Shown here: positions 34,410 through 64,000 of the stretch, piece by piece
Position numbering within the stretch: the first letter of the stretch is position 1
How the letters are laid out: the number at the start of each line of letters is the position of its first letter
Source: Flaccisagitta enflata
Lineage: Eukaryota > Chaetognatha > Sagittoidea > Aphragmophora
Assembly: GCA_965153355.1 (NCBI GenBank)
Contig: OZ231127.1
Span: forward strand, 12,214,001 to 12,278,000
Length of the DNA stretch: 64,000 nucleotides
Reading direction: 5' to 3'
The notes under the pieces: generated by a model
Told to the model about the DNA's origin: nothing
Database searches by the model: none
What the model saw: the letters and a program-made list of their open reading frames with translations, nothing else
Made by a program: the position numbers and the translations under genes

Positions 34410-35519
34410 AATTGGCGTTTACAAAATTGCTCGGTAATTTCAAAATAACATCAACTTTAAAAGACCGTCGCTCTTAGACCAATTAAGCTACTGACCCGGA
34501 TATAGGCTTGTTTAAAAAAAAAACGTGTTTCCTTTTTACAATGAGCCTAAATTGAGCTCAGTAGCTCAATTCGCAAAGAAGATATGAGCTGACAAAGTTG
34601 CATGGGTTTTTGCCATTACTGATAACATTACATCAACTTTGAAAGAAGATCGCTCTTAAACGATATGAGCTATTGACCTCAATTTGGGCTCAATTTAAAG
34701 AGCTGTGTCAGCTCTTTAAAATGAGCCTAAATTGAGCTCAGTAGCTCAATTCGTTTTAAAGATATGAGCTTAGAAAGTTGTAAGTGTTTTTGCCATTACT
34801 GATGAAATTACACAAACTTTGGAAGACTGTCGCGCCTAAACGAATTGAGCTATTGACCTCAATTTAGGCTCATTTTAAAGAGCTGTGTCAGCTCTTTTAA
34901 ATGAGCCTAAATTGAGCTCAGTAGCTCAATTTGTTTGGGAGATGTGAGCTGACAAAATTGTAAGTGTCTTTTGCCATTATTCTAAAAATATCATCAACTT
35001 TGGAAGACCGTTGCTCCTAAACGAATTGAGTTATTGACCTCAATTTAGGCTCATTTTAAAGAGCTGTGTCTGTTCTTTAAAATGAGCCCAAATTGAGCTC
35101 AGTAGCTCAATTCGTTTGGGAGATATGAGCTGACAAAGTTGTAAGGGTTTTTGCCATCATTCTGAAAATAACATCAACTTTGGAAGACTGTCGCTCCTAA
35201 ACGAATTGAGCTATTGATCTCAATTTGGGCTCATTTTAAAGAACTTTGTCAGCTCTTTAAAATGAGCCTAAATTGAGCTCATTTGCTCAATTCGTTCAGG
35301 AGATATAAGCTGACAAAGTTAACTCCTTCCATTCACTTTTATCAAAAATTGTTCTCCTCTGTTTTCCAGAGGTAAAACGAAGTGGAAGGAAAACCCTGAG
35401 TTTTAAAAACTTGCCTCCACGTCTTTTTGATGCCCCATGGGGTACTATGAGTGGCTGTCATGGTCAGTCCCGTGGACATTGACCCCTATCTTTATCGATC
35501 TAAGATCTATGGGTGTGTA

Positions 35520-36190
35520 GGGCAAATTCAAATAGAGGCTGGGATTTGAGCTCAGAGGCTGAGACATAAGCCTAGAGTTAGAGATTTGAGCCTGGAGGCA
35601 GATATTTGAGCCTGTAGGGTGGGATCTGAGTATTGAGGCTGGGATTTGAGCCGCAATCGCGCAAGGCTGAGCTAGCCTGAGATTCATTTGTTCATTCATT
35701 CATCCACAAGGACAGTTCAGAATGCTTTGCACAAATGGCATATTGCATACAGTTATTTCCACAGATTAGCAATTTCTGTTTCAGCTAAACTTGAAACTCC
35801 CTATGAACCCACTGCAATAAAGTTTCAATCAAAATTCATTATGTGGACTACCCTGTGCACAGCACAGTAACCCTATCCCACAGTGCCACAACGCGAGCGC
35901 AATAGGAATGATATATGGCACGAACATTACCACATTTCTTCTCTTTATGACTTCTTTAGTAGTCTTGATTCTGGAATGCCTTTCAATCTTTTATTCTTGC
36001 CACTTTTCGACTTAAAATACATGTATTATACATGTATTATTCTTTATCCATACTTGAAGCTACATTTGCTACCGAGTTTATGAGCGGCTGTGTCCGTCCG
36101 TCCGTCCCTCTAGGCCTCTTCCACACTCTAGTTTACAGGTTAGTTTATAAGCATCATTACTCCTGCCCACTCTCCCGCGATTGTCTATCT
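35520..36190. repeat. Minisatellite remnant and unassigned DNA
   Basis: GAGGCTGGGATTTGAGCC-type units at 35532-35665 belong to the same minisatellite class as 27116-27330. 35690-36190 holds no recognised exon. Confidence 0.7.
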
Positions 36191-36245
36191 GTCTGTCCGT
36201 CCGTCTGTCTGTCTCCGTCTCTGTCACTCTCTGTCTGTCTCTGTC

Positions 36246-36309
<64 letters not shown>

Positions 36310-36480
36310 CCCCACAACAACAACAGTCCTCTGTTTTCTCCCGTGAATCATCGGCTTACTTTTTGCTTAATTTAATTTAAGCCATTTCCAAAATACCCCC
36401 TATGACCCTTTCTTCCTCTGGGTTTCTGTGTGTGAGTGCTTTCAAACATTCATTCTCTCTCTCTCTCTCTCTCTCACTTT
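36190..36480. repeat. (TCTG)n and (CT)n microsatellites
   Basis: CTGTCCGT and TCTG units at 36180-36265, (CT)n at 36266-36306, and a second (CT)n at 36452-36474. Confidence 0.95.
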
Positions 36481-37560
36481 TACTCTTAGCCACACATAAT
36501 GTTTAAACTCTTCTCTACACGCACACACACACACCAGTAATTCCTCTTGTTTACACAAGGCATTATGTTTTGAAAAACTGTCTTAGTAAGGTTTAATGTC
36601 AATCAGGCGAAAATTTTGCCGAGGAATTTATTGGATTAGAAGTTGAAAGAAGTAAACCTGTTTCGCGACACATTCCTTTGGCTTTACGAGGCTACGTAAG
36701 AGCTTAAAAGAGAGCTTTTTGATTGAAAGCCGCGAAAAATGCTTTTTTGGGCAGCGGCCCCTAAGGGGTCGATGACCCATGCATATAATAGGGAATTTCA
36801 TCCTCTTTCTCCTTCTTTTTCCCTCCTCCTTGGCTTTTAAGTGGAGAAAGGGGAGAAAATTCCCCATACGCGTGAAAGCATAGCCATAGGTCATCTAGCC
36901 TTTTTGCGCGCTACCCTTCTCCCTCCTTCTTTAACAACAAAGCAGGGCACGGCTACCGCTGACCATCTGATGCTTCTTCGACTTCTAGTCATTTTTGTCT
37001 AAAGCTTTCTATTTCTTGCTAAATCTGTATTAAGTCGCCGCCCTCGATGTTTTCTCGTGACCGCGAATCAGCGTAGTATATATATCTAGAATCATATTCA
37101 TAGACTTACAGTTACAGGTTCGAATCAAGTGTGTCACTGGAGTCTGGATAATTATGCCAACGGTTCGTTTCAGCATACAATAAAAAAATAATCCAAAACG
37201 CGTTTTAATCGAAACTTTTTTTTATTATTAAATCAGCCATTTCACGAATGAAAGTACGTTCCAACGCCAAATTAATTAATGTGTGTGTGTAGGTTTATCA
37301 CGCTCGCAATTAGGAATCCCAGAGACCGAACCACGATTATTAACAACGATAATATTCGTAATGTTTTTTTTCTCGCTTTATCACACGACTTTATACTTTT
37401 ATACATTCAATATGCCAAAACGACATCGGCATTTAAAACAGAGACATTTTAATAATCTAATGACCAATACATTCAACTTGCATTTAGATCTAAATCCTTT
37501 GACCAAACAAGATCATCATCCTCACGTTTAAAAAAAGGAAAACATCCAGACTTGGGTAGA
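36481..37560. repeat. GGGCAGCGGCCCC modules and unassigned DNA
   Basis: A module with TTTTTTGGGCAGCGGCCCCT and GATGACCCATGC at 36740-36785, and a second related one with GAAAGCATAGCCATAGGTCA at 36860-36910. From 36910 to 37560 I see nothing recognisable apart from the GGTTCGAATC sequence at about 37117, which has no supporting tRNA fold. Confidence 0.7.
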
Positions 37561-37576
37561 CAGATTTGGGATTGTG

Positions 37577-37820
37577 GTGGAATGAGGGTAAGGGTGGTGG
37601 TGGTGGTGGTGGTGGTGATGATAAGAGTAGTGGCGGTGGTGGTGGTGGGGGTGGTATTGGTGGTAGTGACAAGAGTGGTGATGGTGACGGTGGTGGTGGT
37701 GGTGGTGGTGGTGGTGGCAGTGGCGGTAATGATAAGAGTGGTGGTGGCGGTGGTGGTATTGGTGGTGGTGACAAGAGTAGTGATGGTGGTGGTGTGGTGG
37801 TGGGGGTTGTGGTGACGGAA
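37577..37820. repeat. (GGT)n-rich tract
   Basis: GGTGGT units interrupted by GATAAGAGTAG-like spacers of roughly 60 bp periodicity. Predicted Gly- or Val-rich proteins are artefacts. Confidence 0.93.
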
Positions 37821-38490
37821 GGAAGCAGGAATGAGCGGAAGGGAAAGAGATAATAAAAGGTTTAACAATATGTCTCACGGGGACTCGCATGTGACGTAAG
37901 CCAGGCTTAGGAGGAGGAAAAGGAGGAGGAGGAAGCGGATGAGCGGAAGTGGGGGAATAGGAAAGTTATGAGGAAGGAAGGGGGGGGGGGAACGGTGCGT
38001 GAAAAGGGGAAAAATGGCATCTAACCAACATTAGAACTTTAGAGGTTATAATAACGAGAATACCATATGTCATTTGGCAGCAAAGAACACAATGGGGAGG
38101 CAGGTTTGTTTTTTGCTTTTTTAATTCTCTGTTTTTTTTTCGATTCTTTGTAACATTGGAAAAAAAGAACAAAATTGTAGCGCTCAAGACACAAAAGAGA
38201 GAGGGTTATATAAAAAAATGGGGGAAAAATATTATCAGCAAACAAGAATGGAACAAGAACAATAAATCATAAAAGGGCGACGGAGAAAGAACAAATTACT
38301 GTTGGAAACTTGGCGCGATTTTTAACAAAAGGGGAATGAACAAGAAGGGAAAAAATGAAAAAAAAAATACAAAAAAGAAAAAAAAGAAAAGAAAAAAAAT
38401 TATAAAAAAAAAAAAAAAAAGAAAGAAAAGAAACTAAAACTAACAAAGGAACAAGATTAAAATACGAGAAACTACAAAAGGGAAAAGTCA
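37821..38490. other. Unassigned flank downstream of the Toll gene
   Basis: G and A runs (37980-37991, 38350-38420) with no exon or element recognised. Confidence 0.5.
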
Positions 38491-38496
38491 TTTATT
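38491..38496 (-). promoter_or_regulatory. Candidate polyadenylation signal of the Toll gene
   Basis: TTTATT on the plus strand reads AATAAA on the minus strand, about 520 bases after the Toll stop codon. It would give a 3'-UTR of about 0.5 kb. Confidence 0.45.
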
Positions 38497-39017
38497 TCCG
38501 CGGACTGAGAGGGAGATCTGTAACAGACGCAGTGAAGTTAAAACCGCAAATGTAATTGCGCAATTTTAAAACAGCCGTGGATGGAGGGACCGACCGACCT
38601 ACTGGCGTATTGACTAAAACAGACGCGTGAGCGCTCGTTTTCAAAACTAGATATATGAATATGACAGTCAGTCGTTTAGAAATTTTGAAAAATGACTAAT
38701 CAGTTTTAATAAGTTTAAATTTTTCTCGACGTTTTTGAGCAATGCCAAATAAAATGACATTGCATGAAAAAAAAAAAATGAAAAAGAGGGAATGTAAAAA
38801 AAAAAAACTGAAAAAGAAATGTGAAACAAATGTTTTACTTGATGATTTATCAAACGACTGTCACGCGACAAGACCCATTCCATGATAAACATGAAATGAA
38901 AAATATTGCAAGCCGGGGGACGGGTATGGGAGAGGAAAATGCAATTTTTTTTCTCCAAATTCCAAATGATAATAATAATTATTTTTAATAACGAAACGAC
39001 AATTTATAACAAACAAA
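38497..39017 (-). other. Probable 3'-UTR of the Toll gene
   Basis: AT-rich sequence between the stop codon at 39018-39020 and the AATAAA at 38491. It includes a short ACCGACCGACC stretch at about 38589 and A runs. No other coding signal. Confidence 0.4.
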
Positions 39018-58164
<19,147 letters not shown>

Positions 58165-58224
58165 CTGGAAGATAGAAGATGGTTTGAACATGTAAGCGTG
58201 GGATTGGCTGAAAGATTAAGTGAT

Positions 58225-58226
58225 TA

Positions 58227-58262
<36 letters not shown>
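58225..58262. repeat. (GATT)n microsatellite
   Basis: About nine GATT units just upstream of the first visible Toll exon, followed by CGACCGATTAACCGATCGGT, a short palindrome. Confidence 0.9.
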
Positions 58263-58263
<1 letters not shown>

Positions 58264-58372
58264 CCGACCGATTAACCGATCGGTTAGCAGGTTGATGGAT
58301 TAATTGATCAGTCAGTAAATTGGTTGACTTCAATTATGATTTTTTAAATCCCCAACTCAAGATCAGATCTGA

Positions 58373-58512
58373 CAAGGCCGGATATACGGCAACCTTAGTC
58401 ACGTGCGAGTGCGCAGGGGCAGTGAGGCAAAATGCGCCCATGATACCCTAATGTAACGGACGGACGGACACTCCGAATAGTGACCTATACAGTCGCGCGC
58501 ACGCGACTAAAA
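58373..58512 (-). repeat. GTCGCGTGC-family dispersed element, short full copy
   Basis: AAGGCCGGATATACGGCAAC, TAGTCACGTGCGAGTGCGCA, GGGGCAGTGA, then ACGGACGGACGGACAC, CTATACAGTCGCGCGCACGC and GACTAAAA. A compact copy of about 140 bp. Confidence 0.87.
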
Positions 58513-58739
58513 TCGATGAATTTGGGCGGGATCAAATCGAGATAAACAATGTGTCAAACAAACAAGTCATTGTTTGTCATCATGTCATCGTGTTTCACAA
58601 TAGTCAACGCTTTTTTTCCTCTCTCGAGACAAAGCTAAGATCGATCGGGTGGGGGGGAAAAGTGCTTTCAGCACAAGTTTGAGACACTGAACCCGGTCGT
58701 ACTGAGAGAGAGGGCTTGAAAAATGAGAATGGGATAAAT

Positions 58740-59340
<601 letters not shown>

Positions 59341-60075
59341 ATGAAAGAAAAAAAAAACAACTAAACAAATTGAGAAGACAACAAAAAAGAAAAACCAAGG
59401 AGCGCGTTTACAAAAGAAAAATGAAAATGAAATAAACACACGCACTCAGTCTCTTTCTCTCTCTTTCTAGCGCTACTTGAAAACTCTAAAAACCCCATCA
59501 AAATTCATGGCAATGACTTTTCTGCTTCAGTTTTGAGCCCGTAGATCATCGCTGCTTTCTACTCAAATGCCTGTCCGCATCTCTTAAAAAAGGTCCGTCA
59601 GTCTGTTCGTCTGTCCATCAAGTAATTGACCATTCATGAGTTGAGAATGTGAGTGTATATCAGCAATAAGTGTGTTTTGAAGTACCGAACTCATAAAAAA
59701 AACAACATACATAAACCACCTATGTCGACATCGAGCTATCGAGGACGCATCCTGAGGTCTACCCTCGACCTAATTTTTCTTCCTCTAGTTAAGAGTTAAG
59801 AGAAGAGAAGCTAGAGAGAGAGAGAGCAGAGAGGAGGAGAGGGGCTGGGGGGTGGGGGGGTGGGGAGTGGGGGGCTGGGAAGAGGAATTAGGAAGCCTGG
59901 GATCGTGGTTGTCGAAGCCTCGGCCGGAACACGGCTTGAGAGAGCCATTAGTTTTGACATGAACGATCATTTTAACCCCCGGTTTTTACTTTTTTTTAAT
60001 GACCGCCGACGCGCAAGTTTCAGAAGAGAAAGAAGAGAAAGAGAAAGAGCGCAGTTTGTGCCAGTTGCGCGGAGG
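59341..60075. other. Unassigned flank upstream of the Toll gene
   Basis: G-rich run at 59838-59880. I looked here on the minus strand for a signal-peptide exon ending in phase 1 before GT and found none convincing. Confidence 0.45.
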
Positions 60076-60078
60076 CGG

Positions 60079-60096
60079 AACAACAACAACAACTTC

Positions 60097-60173
<77 letters not shown>

Positions 60174-60177
60174 CTTT

Positions 60178-60226
<49 letters not shown>
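60079..60226. repeat. (AAC)n microsatellite
   Basis: About 45 AAC units with two AACTTT/AACTTC interruptions. Homopolymer frames are artefacts. Confidence 0.97.
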
Positions 60227-60394
60227 GTATTGCGGTGAAGAAGAAATGCCTGTCCTGACACCAACAACGTTGCCAACGAAAACCGAAGGATATAAATGGC
60301 GTAACCTCAAAACTAAGTGAGAAACGCAAAAACGCGGCGTTTGGGAACTTTTGAGCTTCCAGACAACTTGACATGAAGACTAAGGGCGTGTTTC

Positions 60395-60645
60395 TATTGA
60401 CCGCCAAAAACTCGTTTGTTTCTGTGAAACGCGTATACAGCATGAACACATATTCAAGAATTTCAACTGTCCCGCGAGGGAGTGAGTGAGCCCGTGAATG
60501 GAGCGAGCGAGCGAAGCAATCGTAGCAAAGCGGAGCGCTATGGAGCGAGTGAGCGGAGTGAACGGTGCAAGTGAACAAATGTAGCGAGGGACCGAGCGGC
60601 CCGTTCAACACTCGATTGTCTCCGACTAAAAACGCCCCCCTGAGA
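60395..60645. repeat. GAGCGAAGTGAGCG-rich dispersed repeat, copy 2
   Basis: Matches 28735-29010 in order and orientation: AAACGCGT, TTCAAGAATTTCAACTGTCC, GAGGGAGTGAGTGAG, GAGCGAGCGAGCGAAGCAA, then CGATTGTCTCCGACTAAAAA. Confidence 0.88.
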
Positions 60646-60896
60646 GCTATTTTTTCCCTCTTGTCCTGTCAGCTGCTGTCTATGGAATTCTGTGAGCTTT
60701 TGGACAACAATACCGTTGAGAATGGTAAGAGGCCCTCTATCGGTTATCGACGTCGACGTATTGATCATTCGCTACCATCCAGAATGTTACGTGAGTTCGC
60801 TCCTAAAATCCGTGCAGTAAGGTCAGCGGGAATTGAAAGAACGCCCTCTTTCCAAAAACAAACGAACAAACAAACAACAAGCCCGATTGGGCAACT

Positions 60897-61027
60897 AGAT
60901 GCGTCATCTGCGTGATATTAGAAGAGGCGTAACGGACCGACGGACCGACGGACGGACCGACGGACGGACGGACGGACGGACGGACGGACAGACCCTCTTA
61001 TAGAGATGCGATGACGCATCTAAAAAA
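60897..61027 (-). repeat. GATGCGTCATC dispersed element with CGGACGGA core
   Basis: AGATGCGTCATCTGCGTGAT on the left, GGACCGACGGACGGACCGAC core, then CTTATAGAGATGCGATGACG and CATCTAAAAAA. Same layout as the GTCGCGTGC family but with the palindromic end GATGCGNNNNNCGCATC. 61028-61500 is unassigned. Confidence 0.8.
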
Positions 61028-61501
61028 CCGAATCTTCTTGCTCTTTCCCCATCTTCCTAAGAACACAGATTTGATCTTGCAGAATTGAATCTTTTAAATC
61101 TTGAATTTTAAAAAGAATAAATCGTCGCCGCCCTTACGAGATTTGATAATTTAAATGAATTAAAAACGCCTGCGTCGCCGCGAGAAAGAATCAAACGTTT
61201 TAACCCAAACAACGCTTTATGGCCATTTATTATCCTTACAATTGAATTAAACAATTTCCCCGACCGATATAAATAGAAATGAAAAAAAAAGTGGAAATGA
61301 ATAAGAAATAGAAGAAAATAAAAGACCCTATTTCCTTCTCTCTTTCTTTTTTTTTCCCAATATCTAAATCTTAGAAGGATCTCAATCTTGATCAATTCCC
61401 CCACTCTCACTTTCCCTCTCTGGGCATTTAGACGCAAAGCTGGTGGTCTTCATGGGGTGGAGATTAAAGAATGAATTTTCAGAAAGTGAACTAAAGAGAG
61501 A

Positions 61502-61505
61502 GAGT

Positions 61506-61588
<83 letters not shown>
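61502..61588. repeat. (GA)n microsatellite
   Basis: About 80 bp of GA. 61589-61850 is AT-rich and unassigned. Confidence 0.96.
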
Positions 61589-61590
<2 letters not shown>

Positions 61591-61854
61591 AAGCAAGGTC
61601 GATCAAAATACAAACGAGAGGATTTTCAAAGTTGGCGGATATTTTCATAAAATAGAATTTAACTGAAACAATTATGAATGAAAAAAGAAAATCTTTATTT
61701 TTTTGGAGAGAAAGTTTGAAATATCTTCTTCCCTCTTTTCACAGCTCTAAACGAAAAAACCGTCTCAATCCAAAATATAGCACTTTTTGGTGAGAAATTA
61801 GGAAAAGAAATATATCAACTCAGTTCATGTGGCAGAAAAAAATATATACATAAC

Positions 61855-62525
61855 AGGTCGCCCAAGGGCAATATGTGGTCAGCGATACCCGTTGCCCTGC
61901 TTTGAGTGATTGTGAATTGGAGTGAGGGGAAGCAGGGCAGCGGCCCTGTAGAACACAGGGGGACTTTCGTTCGTCCTACCTGAAGAAGTGGATGAGTTGC
62001 TATAGAGGGCTGAAGGCATACAAGAGCCTAAACTGAGGTCTAAGAAGGCTGATAGAAGGCCTGAGAATGCCGATTGGAAGTTTGAGAGGGCTGACTTGAG
62101 GCTTGAGAGAGCTGGATTAAGGCCGTAAAGGCCTGAGAACTGATTTGAAGCCTGGGAGCAATAAATTGAGGTTTTGATGGCTGATTAGAGGCCTGCGAGG
62201 CCTAACTTGAGGCATGAGAGGCCAGAGCCCTGGCCTGAGAATTTGGATTTGAGGCCCAAGAGAGCCAGATTGAGGCCTGAGAGGCCAGATTTGAGCCTGA
62301 GAGGCCAGATTTGAGGCCCGAGAGGCCAGATTTGAGGCCTGAGAGGCCAGATTTGAGTTCTGAGAGACCAGACTGAGCCCTGCCCTGATTTGAGGCCTGA
62401 GAGTTGATTTGTGCCTGGAGGGTCTGATGAAGGTGGACGTCTGGGACGAACGAATCCACGGACTGGACGGACGGACGAACGAAAGTCCCCCTGTGTTCTA
62501 CAGCAGGACTGCCCTTCGCCGCGCC
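61855..62525. repeat. Composite GGGCAGCGG/minisatellite unit
   Basis: GGTCGCCCAAGGGCAATATG, GGCAGCGGCCCTGTAGAACA and CAGGGGGACTTTCGTTCGTC at 61857-61977. Minisatellite units of TTGAGGCCTGAGAGGCCAGA type follow (62020-62430). The inverse closing module GAAAGTCCCCCTGTGTTCTA is at 62482-62520. This copy shows the array bracketed by the module in both orientations. Confidence 0.9.
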
Positions 62526-62631
62526 CAAAAAGGATGAAGAGAGAAGATTAATTTAACACGTGTCAAAGAAATGAGAACGAGCCGCCTTGGCCTTGATTTG
62601 CTGGGCTTGGAGAGAGAGAGGGAAGAAAGTT

Positions 62632-63112
62632 AAGGACAAAACACAATAGGTATATATATCACTCTTGCTTTTGATTCAATTTTGACGTTTAATAATCGTT
62701 GTAACAACAACTGGTTGCTGAATTAAGCTGGTGTTGCTACAGTTCGCAACCAATCAAACAGAATGAGACTTGCGCATTCATAATCCCATGTGAAATTATG
62801 AGAAGCTTTACATGTCGCAACATACTTTTATATAAAAATAAAATTTTTTATCAATATTTGATTTAATTATAATGCAATGTTAAAAAATCATTTCTACAAA
62901 AATAACAATATATCAATTGTCTTAATCATAATCAGAAATTATGAAATACGTAATCTTCTCATTCTATTTTGAAAGTTAGATTTTAACTTTAAACTTTAAC
63001 AGCTATTGTACAAACAACCAATTGTTATTTACAGCATTCTGTTCAACATCAGTGGGTTAGATCAAAACCAACGGAGTGATATATATACCTATTGTGTTTT
63101 GTCCGCTGACTG
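62632..63112. mobile_element. About 480-bp foldback element related to 29758-30753, left end truncated
   Basis: GGACAAAACACAATAGGTAT on the left pairs with ATACCTATTGTGTTTTGTCC on the right. The right end continues to GCTGACTG before TA; the left lacks this terminal part. The shared end GTCCRCTGACTG links it to the larger element. Confidence 0.8.
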
Positions 63113-63219
63113 TAAAGAGATAGAGATACAGAATATAACATTTCCTTAACCATATGAGAAAAACAAGGCGACAACCCATGTACCATCAGGGGCAACGATG
63201 AATTATTTTGGAAAAGGCA

Positions 63220-63325
63220 TTGACGTAAAAATCATCCAGTCCGAAACAGTTTTGCTGATGGACTGACCAACTGTCAGACGGACCGACTCAGCAAGTTGTA
63301 GAGTCGAGTTCACGCAGCTAGTAAG
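63220..63325 (-). repeat. GTCGCGTGC-family related half element
   Basis: GACTGACCAACTGTCAGACG, then GACCGACTCAGCAAGTTGTA and GAGTCGAGTTCACGCAGCTA. It is degraded at the palindrome. Confidence 0.65.
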
Positions 63326-64000
63326 GAAGAAGTTAGGTGAGAAAAAAAAGCTACATTGAACGACAGAAAGTGTATTCGTGTTCGGTGAAACATAATTTCT
63401 AGAGAAAAAAATGTCAACATGGGAGTTATTAAGAATGCTGTAGCTCTTTGTACATGTAATCTCTCAAAACTTTTTTACGCAAAACATTGCCAAAAATTGC
63501 AACATTGCCACAAATGCCAAATATTCACAATAAACAATACATCGACAGGCCGACGAACGCATACAGAGAGACAAAATGAAAGATTCGATGAGCACTTAGA
63601 CGACACAAAAGAGATAAACGCAAGAAGACACACGAAAAAGGCAATCAGAATAAAAAGAGACTTTTAAACTGGGGAGGGGAAAAAGTGATGTTAGTTGTCG
63701 GTCGTCTTTGTTAATGGGTTTGGAATTCAATTCGAGCTCATTCCGTTTTCTACACTATCAAAGACTATCAAAGTCTATCAACACTAACGTATAAAGACTA
63801 TCAAATTCTAAAGACTATCCGAACCAACGTCTATCGGAGAAATAAGGAGAGAAAATTGTAATCTATTCAATTCCACGATTCCTATCAAGAGAGAAAAGAG
63901 AGGACGGGAAGAATTACACCCATTTTCTCTGTGTCTATCTCTCTGTCTCTCTGTCTGTCTTCCTGGCCTTTCTCTCAATCATACGGTCCCATCTCTCTTC
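63326..64000. other. Unassigned end of the window
   Basis: A short duplication of GACTATCAAA units (63760-63830) and a TCTCTGTCTGTCT tract (63930-63962). No exon or RNA gene recognised. An upstream Toll exon could still lie beyond the window. Confidence 0.5.

Larger units (their letters stand above)
31925..35519. mobile_element. 3.6-kb long-inverted-repeat element with internal cargo
   Basis: The ends TACACCCATAGATCTTAGAT and ATCTAAGATCTATGGGTGTG TA are inverted. About 170 bp of near-identical terminal arm (CCTTCCACTTCGTTTTACC and its inverse) is followed on each side by 181-bp subterminal tandem repeats in opposite orientation, about three on the left (32095-32620) and five on the right (34410-35330). 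Between them lie a GGGCAGCGGCCCC module, GT and CA tracts, a signal-like exon (33175) and a protein fragment (33681-34091). Foldback-type transposons have this layout; the superfamily is not assigned. Confidence 0.8.

Noticed and set aside
37110-37135. GGTTCGAATC, a perfect box-B-like sequence
   Set aside because: The adjoining bases do not form a T stem and no box A or acceptor stem is present at tRNA distance.
59785-59970. Minus-strand ATG frame upstream of the Toll gene as the missing first exon
   Set aside because: It lacks a hydrophobic signal core, ends in a Pro/Ser repeat region and has no clear phase-1 donor.

Overview
This is nuclear DNA of a protostome invertebrate. Evidence: intron-containing genes with GT-AG junctions and matching phases, a Toll receptor of the long Toll-6/Toll-7/Tollo type, a secreted C-type lectin, TATA and AATAAA signals, and very dense simple repeats and non-autonomous DNA transposons. 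The SSR density recalls crustaceans, but the phylum cannot be fixed from this window. Two genes are well supported. (1) Plus strand, 11032-22166: a secreted protein of about 255 aa with a signal-peptide exon and two tandem C-type lectin domains. Each domain is split over two exons, and each carries the mannose-type EPN and WND calcium-site motifs. (2) Minus strand, 58164 down to 39018: eight exons of a Toll receptor, about 1391 aa without its missing first exon. They give an LRR ectodomain, a first LRRCT, a Cys-rich LRRNT, more LRRs, a second LRRCT split by an insertion, one membrane helix and a TIR domain. All exon phases join without a break. Both genes are innate-immunity types: the lectin would bind glycans extracellularly and the Toll would signal from the membrane. 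Nothing in the sequence shows that they act together. A third coding remnant at 33681-34091 resembles the C-terminal part of a multi-copy, transposon-like protein family. It lies inside a 3.6 kb inverted-repeat element. Layout: 1-2050 GTT microsatellite, CCGT-rich DNA and a 68-bp satellite. 2399-3380 foldback element. 3700-4290 61-bp satellite. 4425-7130 microsatellite, GTCGCGTGC-family elements, duplications and small MITEs. 7200-10000 composite minisatellites. 10936-23148 lectin gene, its introns loaded with foldback MITEs, minisatellites and microsatellites. 23219-27540 dispersed elements, a 775-bp foldback element, GTC and GA repeats. 27540-31930 nested foldback elements and a 67-bp satellite carrying an apparent hAT-type MITE. 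31925-35519 long foldback element. 35520-38490 repeats and unassigned DNA. 38491-58164 Toll gene. 58165-64000 upstream flank with repeats, where the missing first Toll exon was not found. No CRISPR, prokaryotic operon, rRNA or intact tRNA gene was seen. Most long open frames in the window are translations of microsatellites. Coordinates of repeat boundaries are by eye and good to a few bases where a TA or other target duplication is named, otherwise approximate.
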